This document shows positions 1-12,444 of a stretch of 64,000 nucleotides of DNA, piece by piece; the stretch's first letter is position 1, and every line of letters begins with the position of its first letter. The stretch comes from Epichloe hybrida. Lineage: Eukaryota; Ascomycota; Sordariomycetes; Hypocreales; Clavicipitaceae. Position numbers and translations under genes: made by a program. The stretch is taken from assembly GCA_019022495.1 (NCBI GenBank), contig JAFEKR010000026.1, forward strand, positions 434,001-498,000. The letters are read 5' to 3'. The notes beneath the pieces are model-generated. The model ran no database searches, had not been told where the DNA came from, and worked only from the letters and a program-made list of their open reading frames with translations.

Positions 1-455
1 TTCACGAGCTCATCAACAAATACGGAGCGAGTGCACTTGTCAAGGCCAAGTTTGTTGAGAGATGGTTAGCAAAGCAACGATGGGGGGACGCTCCAGAAGC
101 TCGCCGCCACAACTTCAAATCATATATGGACCTCAGAAGCAACAGAATCGTGGACATTGTCGATAGGATCAAGCATTCCAAACGTGGATTACGTGCTTTG
201 GAGAAAGCCGGATTGATTGATAAGAGCAACGCTAGGAGACGAATTAGGGAACTGCCTGATATTATCATGGAGCCCGAAGAGCAAATCACGGGAGACAACG
301 ATTCGGGCGTTCAAACGAGGCGACCTATACGTGAACATTCGGTAGAGGAGCAGCGACTTCGACGTCAACACCGCGAAGCCATGGTCCTTAACGACGGCAC
401 AAGACCCCTTGGAAGAGAGGACATCATCGAGAGGGAGCATGATTCACCAAGATAG
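1..455 (+). CDS. Unknown protein, C-terminal part only
   Basis: The reading frame is open from the window edge (first full codon at base 3) and closes with TAG at 453-455, so only the last 150 residues are visible. The ATG at 126 is internal and probably not the start, because the frame upstream of it reads as similar charged sequence. The segment is highly charged, rich in Arg, Glu and Asp, with no membrane segment, and ends HDSPR. A KAKFVERWL stretch suggests a short amphipathic helix. I do not recognise the family. It may be the tail of a larger gene that begins outside the window. Confidence 0.55.
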   Translation, partial: HELINKYGASALVKAKFVERWLAKQRWGDAPEARRHNFKSYMDLRSNRIVDIVDRIKHSKRGLRALEKAGLIDKSNARRRIRELPDIIMEPEEQITGDNDSGVQTRRPIREHSVEEQRLRRQHREAMVLNDGTRPLGREDIIEREHDSPR

Positions 456-2281
456 TGAGCATGTTTTACTATTACTAGATAAGCTACAGCTTCTCGCCTG
501 GCTATTCGAACGGGTTGAGAAGGGTCCGGGGTGGGCTATCCGAAGCTCATTTAGCATTCCATAGCGCATAAAGGTTGTTGCTCTGGCCGTTGACAGCGAG
601 TTACGACCGAGCTTGTCAGAATGTTGCCACCGAGTCTCGTCAGCACTCCATCCATCCACCTGGCACAAGGATTCATTGATAGTCCTGTAAGGGTCGGTGA
701 CGTCTAATCCCCGCGCTCCCAAATTTCCCATAGACAAACACGCCATTGGGAAATTATCGTGAATTAAGGATTACAAAGGCATAAAAGTTACAGAGTATGA
801 ATCCAAGACAAGCAGAAAGTAGCGACAAATGGGTTTCTGATCAAAATTATGTTTGATCGCCCCGTTACCCGACAGCAGCGTCTTATTGGCATGTCTCGGG
901 CAGTAGGGGCTGGTCCCGGCTGGGAGACGATGCTTGGATAAGATATCGGCCAAAAGTAATACTATGTATGATAGTGCTAGTACTCCGCAGAATACTACTA
1001 TCCAAACTCAAGAAAGAAGGATAGCACGCTGGAAGTGGTGATGCCTCGTGGGTCCCGCGACTCGAGCCTTCTCTCCATCTAAACGGGAGTTTGCGCTTTA
1101 TCTACACAAACCTGAGTAGGGTGGGTGGGACAGATGAGTTTCGTGCGGTTTCGTGCGGATCAAGAAGTGTTCTCAAGGGACGGTGCATGAGACGACACAC
1201 TAGTAAATTGCGCTAGATGATGCTTGTTCTGCAGGGCGAGGAAACCCACGACGTTGGTAAAAACAGGAACACAAGCAGGGGTCTCACACAATTCGGTTTG
1301 AATGAAAGTTGTGGGCTGGACCGCGGAACTTTCTGGCCATAAAATGACAGCGAGCCCACGACGGCAATCGTCCCAGAGGCACCGAACGCTCGTTCGCAGT
1401 CCTCTTTGGCCGAACTCGATGGCTGATTGCTCATCGAGTATTCCGCACACCGGCCAGCGCCTCAGTCATTCTTTACTGCGATCTTGATCGACATCAGTTT
1501 TTCCCCACGGTGAGTATCTTTCGCGGTGTCGTCCGCATGTTGCATGCATGCAATGCAGGTCAAGCCGTACGGGGCAACAGGACTGACAGGCTTGCTTTCA
1601 GGCCGAAGCATTCAACAACAACAACAGCAAATCGACGGGTCTGGTGTACTGTAACGAGATGTGTTGACGACCAGACACTACTACGTATGAATTCTCCGTA
1701 ATACGGATTAATACACGACACGGCAATCACGATTCACCCCTGCCCTGCAGGCTGCAGGCTGCAGGCTGCAACCTGCACTCCTCGCGTTATCCACGTTCCC
1801 CGCACACACACACACACACACACACGCAGGTGCTGCCAGCTGGTCGGTGTGCATTGAATGCGAGCTTGTTGCTCTCACCACAATACCGATACTTGCCACT
1901 GATGATTTATTAATCCTCACTCCCCTTCCTTCTCCCTCATCAGTCTCTCCTTTGCCCCTTTGCCCCCTCACCCCCTTCCGATCTCTCACGATTTAGTTTT
2001 TGGGAGCAAGCCATTGGCTGGCCTCACCACGCCTTTGCAAGAACGCCTACGGATTACACACGGAGTGCTATTGACCGTTCCCAATTCGCCATATCGACTA
2101 GTTCGCCTAGTTGCCGGGTGTCGAGGGCCCAAACGTGGGGGTTCTGATGTAAACAAACCAGACGACAACCACTCAGCGCCAGATTGTGGGCACGGGAGCC
2201 ACTACCGCATACCGCATACCGCAACCCACCTTTTCCTTCCCAAAGTGCTTTAATCTTGGCCCGATCTGGCCACCGCTCGCA
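456..2281. other. Intergenic region, about 1.8 kb
   Basis: No gene is supported here. It contains several short shadow ORFs, a GCAGGCT-type tandem block around 1745-1770, a CA dinucleotide run around 1802-1826, and pyrimidine-rich sequence at 1915-1985. The last part is the probable promoter and 5' UTR of the CAP-Gly gene downstream. Confidence 0.5.
1742..1827. repeat. Short tandem repeats: GCAGGCT block and (CA)n
   Basis: A GCTGCAG heptamer is repeated about four times from 1743. A (CA)12-13 microsatellite follows near 1802-1826. Both lie upstream of the CAP-Gly gene and have no coding frame of interest. Confidence 0.75.
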
Positions 2282-4790
2282 ATGACTTCGACCACCGCCA
2301 CGACAACCACCACCACGAGGACTTTGCGCTCCAGACCATCATTATCGCGCTCCTTGCGAGGTCCCTTGGCCTCTGCTTCGACTCCTAATCTGAATTTCTT
2401 GTACGCAGTGCAGTCTAAACTTCTGCCACCGCGCCTATCGCGCAAGACATCCCTCGCCGCTTTGACCCCTACTTCACTCGCCAGCATCCCCGATGTTAGT
2501 GAGAGCTACGCACTCGAAACTGTCTTGAGCGAGTCGTCGTCGCCGCCAGCCATGAATCCCGCAACGCCTGGGCGGCCCTCCGCCGATGACATCGTTGTTG
2601 GTGATGCTGTTGATGTTCCTGGGGGCATGTCCGGCACCGTTCGTTTCGTCGGCACCGTTCAGGGGAAGAAAGGCACTTTTGCTGGAATCGAGCTTCACCC
2701 ACACTTTTCCTCGAGAGGCAAGAACAATGGCGATGTAGACGGGTACGTACTCGAGCCATCTTTGGATGTAAAACTTGTCTCATCTTGGATCTAACATTGG
2801 CAAATTTTGCACCAGAGTTTCCTACTTTACCACCTCTGTACCAGGTTCTGGCATTTTCGTCCCTGTGTCCAAGGCCTCCCGCAGATGTTCCCCGACAAGC
2901 TCATTTCCAATGACCCCAATATCAAACGCGCCCGGTGCGTTGAATGGAACAAATCTCACTCCCCCTGGGCTATCCAAATTCAGCGCCTCCATGGGCCCAG
3001 GCACCAGAGCACCAAGCCCTCAGGGTAAGCGACACCCAAGAACCTCGCTTCCGCGACCCGATTCCCCAGTCCGCCGTACTCAGATAACTCCTGGTCCTCG
3101 CCCATCAATTGGAACACCTGCTCCCAAGGCGCCTGCGAGATATGGAAGCCCCACAAACAATAATCGATTCACCCAAAGTGTTCGTGGAACAGCTGGTGAC
3201 CCAAATAAGAGACCGCCTCGACTTGATCGCAGACCTAGCATTGGCCCTCGCAGTGCGTCAGCTCTAGGATCGGCTTCAGGCTTCGACGGGGATTCGGTAC
3301 CGTCGATGCCTGGCAGCCCCCAGCGCATGAGACCCAACGGCCTGAGTGGCTCCCTATCCGTCATGAACTTGCGACGACCAGCATCACGGGCCAATGCGGC
3401 GAATGAAGAAGAAATTGAACGTCTTCGTTGCCAGCTCGAGGATCGTGATAAGCAGCTCAAAGACCAAGCCGCAACGCTGGCAGAGATGGAGAGCAGTTTT
3501 GTCGAACTTCAGGGTCTCATTGAAAACTCGGATGTACCGAGACCACAAAGAAACAGCCTGGACGAAAAAGATTCCGTTAAGCTGCGAGCCATGCTTCGGG
3601 AGAAGAACGATAAGATCGCCATGCTTACATTGGAATTTGATGCTCATCGGGCAGATTTCCGAAGCACAATTGACACACTGGAACTGGCCAGCACAGAAAC
3701 TGAGCGAGTGTATGAGAAACGAATTGAAGAGTTGATGGGTGAAGTCAGAGAGCTCGAAGCCAGGAACCTCGATGTTGATTCCGTTGCAAGTCAGTTGCGA
3801 CAGCTCGAAGAGCTTGTACTGGAGCTTGAGGAAGGTCTAGAGGATGCTCGAAGAGGTGAGGCAGAGGCCCGAGGAGAGGCAGAGTTCCTGAGGGGTGAGG
3901 TGGAAAGAACTAAAACTGAGCTTGACCGAGCGAGGGAGAGGTTCGGCGTGTACGGTGCTCCTCGTGGCGACCAAGACAATCCGTCAAAAGAGCTGGAGCA
4001 GAAAGAAGACGAGATCAGAGGACTCAAAGCAATCATTCACTCGCTTAGTAGGGATTCCGTCGGCGATACGGAGGAGCTCACGCCCATACAACGCCCTGGC
4101 TCATCCATGAACGAGGGTGAGGAAGCCAAGGCGACTCGCGTGGGTCTCGAAAGACAACTCTCAGAGCTTCAGACCCTCCTCGACAAGAAGAGCAGTAGGG
4201 AAGAGGAGCTGGAGCAAGAACTTGACGCCCTGCGCGGGGGCAATCTCGGTACGCAACGGAATTCGACCCATCGATCTTCTTTGAGGGACTCGCGTGATAC
4301 GGTCATTCCAACGAGGTCTCTTGAGCCCCGGTCTCCTGAAGCAAATCACAAGAGAGAAGCAAACCACAGACGAGGGAACACGCTGGACACTATGCATGAG
4401 AGCGATACGTACTCGACTGCCACAGAGAATAGCACTCTCTGGTGCGAAATTTGCGAGACGAGTGGTCATGATATTTTGACATGCACCAACATGTTTGGGC
4501 CTGAAGGTGCTAAGGTCGCCAGTGATATCAAGACGGATACCGATGTCGTGCGGGAAGGTCCCAAGTCACATGGCTCACTGGGCGGTGATGATGCTCATCC
4601 TGCTCCCCTTTCCACAAAGCCCAAGTCACCCGCACTTGCAGCCCCAGCCATCAAAATTATACCGAACCCCATGGATTCAGGGTCGGTTGCAGGTAAGGAA
4701 AGCGGCATCATGGACCCAGAGAAGTGGTGTGCGGTATGTGAGCGCGACGGTCATGACAGCGTCGACTGTCCGTTTGAGGACGCATTCTAA
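2282..4790 (+). CDS. CLIP-170/Tip1/Bik1-like microtubule plus-end tracking protein
   Basis: Proposed CDS is join(2282..2742, 2816..4790), 811 aa. A CAP-Gly domain (residues about 95-170) carries the GKNNGDVDG signature. It is split by a 73-bp intron (GTACGT...CCAG) exactly after VDG, and splicing restores VDG-VSYF. A Ser/Pro-rich linker follows, then a long coiled coil (about 350-620). Two CLIP-type zinc knuckles of form CX2CX4HX4C lie near 695 and 790 (CEICETSGHDILTC and CAVCERDGHDSVDC). The protein ends EDAF, resembling the acidic-aromatic tail bound by other CAP-Gly domains. By family knowledge it would bind growing microtubule ends and regulate dynamics and nuclear or polarity transport. 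The first 90 residues are low complexity; the in-frame ATG at 2552, just before the CAP-Gly domain, is an equally plausible start. Confidence 0.9.
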
Positions 4791-6287
4791 GCGGGGCTGG
4801 TTTGTACGGGAATCATCAAGCATGAAGCATTTGAGGGACGTTGTGAGTTGGATTTATAGTGGCGTGACGTTATCGCCTGATGTTGGCTGGTGTCTTGTAT
4901 ACTTGCACGGAGCATTGTTTGGACCATTGGAACATAGTTATAGATACCACCATACCCCCTTTCCTTCTTTTGTCCATGATGGAGCGCCCTCGCACGCTGC
5001 TTGGGCATAGATGGAAATGAAGTTTAAATAGTAATGGGACCAGTTACCTTTCCAACGCGTCGAAAAGTACCGTCGCGCGGTGTGGCATGAATAGTTGATC
5101 GTTTTGGGGTGACTTACAAGTTCTAATGCATGGCATGACTGTATTCAACCGCTTGTCGGCCGGACCAAGTGTCTTCGACTCTTCGGGCCGCCTTGGGCCT
5201 CGGACCACCACTGCTTCCGCTCGCTGGGAGTAAAGCGCTCGCTATGATAAGAATAGGCCAGGCCGAGCCATGGCGCAGTTTGGAACATTGGAACATTGAA
5301 ATGAGAAGTAAACCGGATCCTGACGTCGCCCGGGCAGGCGAAACGAAACATGCGGATGTTAGGGAGAGACTTCAGCATGCAACCATAAAATCAGCAAGCA
5401 CGATGACAAAAGGGCCAAAGGGCCACGACAAGCATTAATTCCACTTATGAAAGCTTGGGTTTCCAAGTTGTGCTGTCATGAATCTCGAGCAGCCTCGCGC
5501 ATGACAAAGCCCTGCGCATGCCGTCCGGACTCCGACTCCATACATAGACTAGTCCGTATGTAGATTTATCGGCACCGCCACACAGTCGACTTTCTTCTAT
5601 ACACTTCCATGAGGCGCACAGCCTTGGGGCGGACCCCTGCAGCCTCTTCATCCTTTCTCCTCTACGGCAAAGTGTTGCTGTTTTTTCCCCAATCAGTCCC
5701 GACAACTACGTGAGTCTTTTCGCTGCAATTTCCTTTCCCTCATCGCCGTCGGCTTATCCTGGAATTTCCAGAGGTCCCTCTGAAGAAGCTACTCAAAACA
5801 CCTCTTTTTGTCCGCACGCTGTTGAATCTTTGGTTATCTTTGTTCTGCGGAGAGCGAGAACGATACACAGGTAAGCGAGAACGATACGCAAATAAGTATC
5901 GACGAGGGAATATGAACCCATACGCATTGCGATTCTTCCCCGCCAGATCAGTTTCTCAAACCGGCTTCCTAAATGCTTGGCGACTCTGTTGGTCCTGTAA
6001 CTGGCAAGTGCCCGGGGACAGCCTCATATACGCAGGGTTCCACCAGATGGGTATCTTTTGAGTTCCACCGTCTCAGACGACTGGAACCTTCTGCCGCCCT
6101 GGACTTGCTGAAGTTTCTGACACATACTTATTCCTTCATTGCTTCCAGCAGAACCGACACAGTCCACACCAGCGCATTTCCGCGATCCGAGGCTTGTCTT
6201 TTCGAAGCGCTCCGGGGCGTCGACTTTACTATCGTAAAACCTAGGCCCATCTCTGATTAAAAGGAACACCCAACTTCTATCAACACC
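4791..6287. other. Intergenic region and probable long 5' leader of the Hsp40 gene
   Basis: About 1.5 kb without a supportable gene. The pieces of open frame are short and not protein-like. The part from about 5650 is pyrimidine-rich and probably contains the promoter and 5' UTR of the DnaJ gene. A GTGAGT at 5709 could be a donor of a 5' UTR intron, but I cannot prove it. Confidence 0.45.
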
Positions 6288-7760
6288 ATGGTCAAGGAAA
6301 CCAAACTTTACGACACACTCGGTGTACGCATATCCCCTCCCTATACCTAGTACATCACTCGTAAACTCATTTCTAACTTGACGACCTAGGTCTCTCCAGC
6401 TGCGACTGAGCAGGAGTTGAAGAAGGCATACAAAGTCAATGCCTTGAAATACCATCCTGGTATGCCATATCGAGATTTCCCCCTACCCCAACGAGGGCAT
6501 TCTCATGTCAATCACCGTGCATCTATCTAACAACCAAACGCAGACAAGAACGCACACAACCCCGCCGCTGAGGAAAAGTTCAAAGAAGTTTCCCACGCCT
6601 ACGAGATCTTGTCCGACACTCAGAAGCGACAAATCTACGACCAGTATGGTGAAGCTGGTCTTGAGGGCGGCGCTGCCGGCGGTGGCGGCATGGCTGCCGA
6701 AGACCTGTTCGCTCAGTTCTTCGGCGGCGGTGGCTTCGGCGGCATGGGTGGCATGTTCGGCGGCATGAACAATCGCGGTCCCCCCAAAGCTCGCACCATC
6801 CAACACACTCACAAGGTCTCTCTTGAGGACATCTACAGGGGAAAGATCTCCAAGTTGGCCCTGCAAAGATCCATCATCTGTCCCAAGTGCGACGGCTTGG
6901 GAGGCAAGGACGGCGCGGTCAAGAAATGCCCTGGCTGTGATGGCCACGGTATGAAGACCATGATGCGCCAGATGGGTCCCATGATCCAGCGCTTCCAGAC
7001 TGTATGTCCTGACTGTAATGGTGAGGGCGAGATCATCAAGGAAAAGGATCGCTGCAAGCAGTGCTCCGGCAAGAAGACGATTGTCGACCGAAAGGTACTC
7101 CACGTTCACGTCGATAAGGGCGTCCGAAGTGGAACCAAGGTCGAATTTCGAGGCGAGGGTGACCAGGCACCCGGTGTTCAGGCTGGTGACGTCGTTTTTG
7201 AGATTGAGCAGAAACCCCATCCTCGCTTTACTCGAAAGGAGGATGATTTGCTTTACAAATGTGAAATTGAGCTGGTCACAGCTCTTGCTGGTGGCACCAT
7301 TTACATTGAACACTTGGATGAGCGCTGGCTTAGCATCGACATTCTCCCTGGCGAGGCTATCGCGCCAGGTAAGGACAACCCGTGCCTCTATGAATTTGAC
7401 TTGTTTCGACCGAAGACACACCAAGTACTGACTAGACCTGTAGATTCTGTCAAGATGGTACGCGGCCAGGGCATGCCCTCTCACCGACACCACGACTTCG
7501 GCAACCTGTACATCCACTTCAACGTCAAGTTTCCCGAGAAGAACTGGACTCAGGATGAAGCCGCCTTCGAGGGTCTCCGCAAGATTCTACCTTCGCCATC
7601 TGTCCAGAACGTGCCTCCTTCCGAGGCCATGACTGAGCCTGCTGACTTGGAGGATTTGGACACTTCATCACAAGGCAGAGTCTTTGGCAGCCCTGGCATG
7701 GATGATGAGGATGAGGATGGCCACCCTGGGGCGGAGCGTGTGCAGTGCGCTTCGCAGTAA
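6288..7760 (+). CDS. YDJ1: Type I Hsp40 co-chaperone (Ydj1/Mas5-like)
   Basis: Proposed CDS is join(6288..6323, 6390..6459, 6544..7760), 440 aa, with ATG in a CACCATGG context. The J domain (residues 4-68) has HPD at 34-36, with the second intron falling inside the Asp codon. A Gly/Phe-rich segment follows. Next comes a cysteine-rich zinc domain with four CXXCXG repeats (CPKCDGLG, CPGCDGHG, CPDCNGEG, CKQCSGKK), starting near residue 150, and a C-terminal substrate-binding domain. The last four residues are CASQ, a CaaX box as in yeast Ydj1, so farnesylation and ER or cytosolic membrane association are expected. The family stimulates Hsp70 ATPase and delivers unfolded clients. Length and domain order are normal. 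Confidence 0.97.
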
Positions 7761-8241
7761 AGGAGGAGGTGGAAGGATGATACACATGCGACATGAGGAG
7801 GCGATTGAATTTCTCATTTTACTTATTCGTTGACAGCACGCTGCACTCGCCAGTCTATATCATTTCACACAAGTTATCGCACTGACTAGGCGTGCCAGAG
7901 ATGATGCACCGGATAAAAACAGCTGTGATGGTCTTGCACACGAGCACTTTAGTGGCAGGAAGCTTTGTTAATCACGCGGTCATTACCTGCTGTAATCTCA
8001 TTGATATCATATGGAGTGGAAGGAGCAATACTTTTTTTCGGCTCCGCGCACACGCATTATGGCAACCATGACGCATGATTGGGGGTTGGTTCATGGGAGG
8101 GGGAGGATGATGGACTCGAAAGTCGTCTTGCGTAGAGGATGGAGCTTTTGGTCATTCAACCGGGCTGATTGGCGTTAAGAGGGTATAGACGATTCGATGA
8201 GCTTTTAGTTGCCGCGGCCTAGACTTTATAGCACAATAAAT
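7761..8241. other. Convergent 3' intergenic region
   Basis: This lies between the stop codons of the converging Hsp40 (+) and Trm82 (-) genes. I see only 3' UTR-like sequence, including AATAAA-like stretches, and no gene. Confidence 0.5.
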
Positions 8242-10164
8242 TTACTTGAAAGCCTCTCCTGTTTCATGTGTCTGCAACATGCACTCATCTTGTGCTGTCG
8301 CCGGGTTGACCAGTGTCTCCGGCTCACCATCTTCCGGTGCCGCCGACCCACCGTCCTCGCCATCCTCACCTTCCTGGCCATCATCCTGTTGCTTCCGCAA
8401 GTTTTCCACGGTGTAGAACATGTTGAGGATGTCCTTTTCGGACACCTGCATTTCCGCATCGTCAGCAGTCTGGCCATGGAGGATGAGCTCCACGTCAGAG
8501 GACAACCGTCCTTCGCTGCGAGTAAGAGTGTACCCATGGAGACTCCTGGCCTCTGTGTTTCGACCCGGGTCCATGGCGACTATCAACTTTGGGGGTGAAT
8601 CGTCAGACGGAGACGTGGTGGTGATGTGAAGGGGATTACAAGGCAGTTGAATGATGCTTGGGTTTTTAAGCTGGCTCCCATCGGTTAATTGCCACGTGAA
8701 GATGGCTTTGAAGCTACGCGATTGTCAGCGCCCTTATGTTCTCGATACAAGGTTCAGACACAGAACTTTGATTCCAAACAGGGACATGCATGAATTTTCG
8801 CTTACTCTTCGCATATGGCCAGAACATATGTCAGTTGGCCTTCATCAGAAGGATACAGCAACGATGTTAATCCCGAGACAGCAATCTTGGAAGTTTGTGG
8901 GACAATTTCCCGGGCCAATGACAGCAAGTTTGTCCTTGACAGAATGGAACCAGCTTTCCAGTCCCAAACGATTAGATCCTCGTCGCCGCCTCCAGAGATG
9001 AGAACGTTGCCTTGGCCCAGAGGGATAATGATCTCGCTTATAAACTCCCTGTGACCTAGGCAGAACGCCTCAATGATATGCGCCTGTGGGATATACCGCG
9101 AGACTCGGATATGTTCATCCCGGTCGGCGGTCAAGATGTACTTCTTCCCTTGGCTCTCGGCGACAACGAGGGAAGTGAGCATGGAAACATGGCCCAGGAG
9201 CAGAGTCAGTTCAAAGCTTGGCCCTTCTGATTTCGACGTGTCGCCGGCCTTGGCTTTCTCGGACTCAAGCTGTTTGCGCTGGTGTTCTAGAGCCGCTCGG
9301 TTGCGTTTTGAGTGCACCGTCAAGGTGTTGGCTGCCGGCACTGCGGGTTTAGCACCGAGGCTGGACGGCGTGACAGCGGTGCGGAGGGCGAGGCTAGAAG
9401 GGGAGAGGGGCGTCATGAGAAGCGGGAGGGAGTAGACGTCGCCAAATTTATCGGCGACAATGATCTGGGGCCCGAAACCAAGTGTAATGGAGCTGGGGCG
9501 TTTGGGCATGACTCTGATTTGATGTCGTGTTAGTGGCTTTTCTTCTTCTTCTTCAAAACTCAGCGACAGAGTGAAAAGGGGGAGGAGGCGTGTAGAGGGA
9601 ATCAAATTCCATTTACCTTTGACTCAATTGAGTGAGACGTCCGTGGCCATTGTGCTCAAACACCCAGACAGCTTTATCGTGACCCGAAACTGCGACCAAG
9701 TGTTGCCCGTCGCTTGTGCAAGTCATGAGTGTGATGAGCGGCCGGTCGACTACTCTTCCCATCCTCGACTTGTCGCCATGACTTGGACCTTTGCTCTGCT
9801 TCTTGCCCTTTTTCTTCCCTTGTTTCGTGCCCCTGTTCTGAGAGGCCTCGCCTTCCTTGGAGTCCTCTACATTGTCTGTAGGAGCATTGAGGTCCTCGCC
9901 TTGCGCCGTCTTTTGTCTCTTAGCTGGCGGCTCACTGGCTCCCGTGCTGGTTTCGGGAGCAGCCAGTGCATCCCCGGTTCCATTTTGAGGCTTTGGATTG
10001 TCCTTGTTGGAGGCGTTGGCGAAATTTTCTACATCTGGGTGTTGCCATGTCGACAGGTGCGTGCTATCTGAGAGGTTGAATGAGTGAATCTTGCCGCCGC
10101 GCGTGGCAAAGAGGATGTTGCGAGTGGTTTGCACCCGGTTGAAAGGAATAGCTGTGAGGCTCAT
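8242..10164 (-). CDS. TRM82: tRNA (guanine-N7-)-methyltransferase non-catalytic WD-repeat subunit
   Basis: Proposed CDS is complement(join(8242..8713, 8806..9513, 9617..10164)), 575 aa. Both introns keep phase (GTAAAT...TCAG and GTAAGC...GTAG). WD-repeat blades are visible, for example SGHDKAVWVFE, TADRDEHIRVSRY and SGGGDEDLIVWDW. A Lys-rich acidic insert lies near residues 100-160, and the C-terminal region has the MFYTVENLRKQ segment I associate with Trm82. The family partners the Trm8 catalytic subunit to make m7G46 in tRNA, stabilising Trm8 in the nucleus. The start at 10164 gives MSLTAIPFNRVQ, close to the usual N-terminus. It is divergent from the P0 gene across 514 bp. Confidence 0.93.
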
Positions 10165-10678
10165 TTTCCTCTTCTTCTTCTTACAGGGGCAGGTATGGTT
10201 GTCAAGTATGGCACTCTGATGAGGACCCAATGGGTCGAGGTTAGTCAATTGATACTTTTCAGATAGCCCTTATATAGCATGAAAGCTTCGTCGTCATATT
10301 CTCCCGTAGACCCAGGTGAGAAAAACGCCCAAAAAAAGATACATTGACAATGTCACTTCAACTTTCTCTCTTGGGTTCCACTTCCCACAGTCCACACGTT
10401 TGATTGGTCTCAAGTTGACCACTCTTAAGTCCGAAAGGTGGACCTCACACGGAACTCCCAAAAGTCGGCTAGCGCCAATGAGCCCTAAGCAGCAGCAGGC
10501 GGGCAGGTGGTGCGAGAGAAACGACCACACATTTTGGCGAGAGGAAAAAAATCATGCCGAAATTTCGCGTTCTTCTTCCTCCGCAACGTCTCTTCACGAA
10601 CTAACCACCCACCACCCTCACCACAACACACATATACCCCTTGCCCTGAAATATCCTGCCTTCATTAAATAAGAAGAT
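10165..10678. promoter_or_regulatory. Shared divergent promoter region, TRM82 (-) and P0 (+)
   Basis: A 514-bp interval separates the two start codons, so it must hold both promoters. The P0-proximal 100 bases are CT- and CA-rich (CTCTTCACG, ACCACCCACC), as in strongly expressed fungal ribosomal protein genes. No specific factor site can be assigned with confidence. Confidence 0.5.
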
Positions 10679-11853
10679 ATGGGGGGCAAGACTGCAAACA
10701 AGGCCGGCTACTTCGACAAGCTCAAGGGCTTGCTCGAAGAGTACCGCTCCGTTTTCGTCGTTACCATCGACAATGTCAGCTCTCAGCAGATGCACGAGAT
10801 TCGACACTCTCTCCGCAACCAGGGTGTCGTCCTGATGGGCAAGAACACTATGGTACGTTCTGTCTGCGACTGCGATTCAAGCATGAGTCCAATTGTCCTC
10901 GCGAAAAGAGAAGAAAAAAAACCCTTTGGCAACGAAATTGAAGCTATTCCAAGCAGAGTGTGTGGTATATGCTGACCCTTGATATTGTAACAGGTTCGCC
11001 GAGCCCTCAAGACTTTCATCAACGACACCCCTGAGTATGAGCGTCTCCTACCCTTCGTCAGGGGCAACGTCGGTTTCGTCTTCACCAACGGCGACCTAAA
11101 GGAAATCCGTGACAAGCTCCTGTCCAACCGTGTCGCCGCCCCTGCTCGTGCCGGCGCCGTCGCCCCCACCGATGTCTGGATCCCCGCCGGAAACACCGGC
11201 ATGGAACCCGGCAAGACCTCCTTCTTCCAGGCCCTCGGTGTGCCCACCAAGATCGCCCGTGGTACCATTGAAATCACCACCGACCTGAAGCTCGTCGAGG
11301 CCGGCAACAAGGTCGGTCCCTCCGAGGCCACCCTGCTCAACATGCTCAACATCTCCCCCTTCACCTACGGTCTGGGCGTCGAGCAGGTGTACGACGAGGG
11401 TCAGGCTTTCCCTCCAGAGATTCTCGACATTGGCGATGAGCAGCTCCTCGGCGCCTTGTCCAAGGCCATTACCACCATCGCCACCATCTCCCTGGCTCTC
11501 AACTTCCCCACCTTGCCCTCGGTCATGCACTCCCTTGTCAACTCTTACAAGAACCTTCTTGCCGTTGCCGTCGAGACCGACATCTCTTGGCCCGAGATTG
11601 AGCAGCTCAAGGACCGCATCGCCAACCCTGATGCTTACGCTGCTGCTGCCCCTGCTGCCGCTGCCGGTGGTGGTTCTTCCGCTGCTGCCCCCGCTGAGGA
11701 AACCAAGAAAGACGACTCCGAGGAGGAAGAGGATGACGAGGGTTTCGGTGGTCTCTTGTATGTGGTGTTCCCCCGTACTTCCCAAATACCACGCTTCTCC
11801 GTTCAAATCCGTCTTTGGCCTTCAAAACTAACTTGTGTTGTTTTAGCGACTAA
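10679..11853 (+). CDS. RPP0: 60S acidic ribosomal protein P0 (uL10)
   Basis: Proposed CDS is join(10679..10852, 10994..11757, 11847..11853), 314 aa. Exon 1 ends ...MGKNTM and exon 2 resumes VRRALKTF, as in P0 proteins. The third exon is only 7 nt and supplies the last base of a Phe codon, Asp and TAA. The protein starts [15 protein letters not shown] and has the L10 RNA-binding domain and the L12-binding helices. An Ala-rich hinge and a charged tail follow, ending GFGGLFD; the canonical tail is MGFGLFD, so an extra Gly is present. P0 anchors the P1/P2 stalk, which recruits translation GTPases. High third-position C use fits high expression. Confidence 0.97.
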
Positions 11854-12444
11854 ACGGAATCATGAAATCAGCAGCGTTGGGCTGGCTTTCTACTTTTCGG
11901 TTGGGTTCACGATTACATGCATCTTGAAATACGGGTACATAGATCGCTTCTCGATGGCCGAAATCTTTCGGTCGCAGGACACACGACACGTTAATGAAGG
12001 CTATGCCAAGTGCGAGAGTTGCGAAACTGTGATTGCAAAAACAAAAATGGTGAAGTGAACATGTGCGTTGCCTTTTCACGCTCACTTACACACGGAAAAA
12101 GGTAAGCAATCTTTTCTTCTTCTTGATATTGCACACTGCCCTGCCTTCTCTCTGAATGATTATGAAAAACTTCAAGAGCTTTTTAACCCTGATCTCTATT
12201 GATGACACACGTTTTACAACCGTATGACTATTCCTCTATTTGACTCCATTATTCGATAACAATTTCATGCACAGCTTGAACAGGTTGGCTAACATGCTGG
12301 TTCAAAAGGTTTTAGTTTTAATTGGTAGTGGGCCTATAAAGACATTACTCACTACGCTCCTAATTGTACATGTCGTTTGTACAGTCCAAGTTTGATCATC
12401 TTGGCTCCAAGCTGTGCTCTCGTGGAAGCTGTATTCGATTCAAC
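11854..12444. other. Convergent 3' intergenic region
   Basis: Between the P0 stop (+) and the Msh1 stop (-). It is AT-richer than the neighbours and holds only 3' UTR-like sequence. Confidence 0.5.

Noticed and set aside
6483..7517. 344-aa minus-strand ORF opposite the Hsp40 gene
   Set aside because: It is a shadow of the GC-rich sense coding frame, which has clear J-domain and zinc motifs.
11096..11806. 236-aa minus-strand ORF opposite P0
   Set aside because: It is an antisense shadow caused by strong codon bias in the P0 gene.
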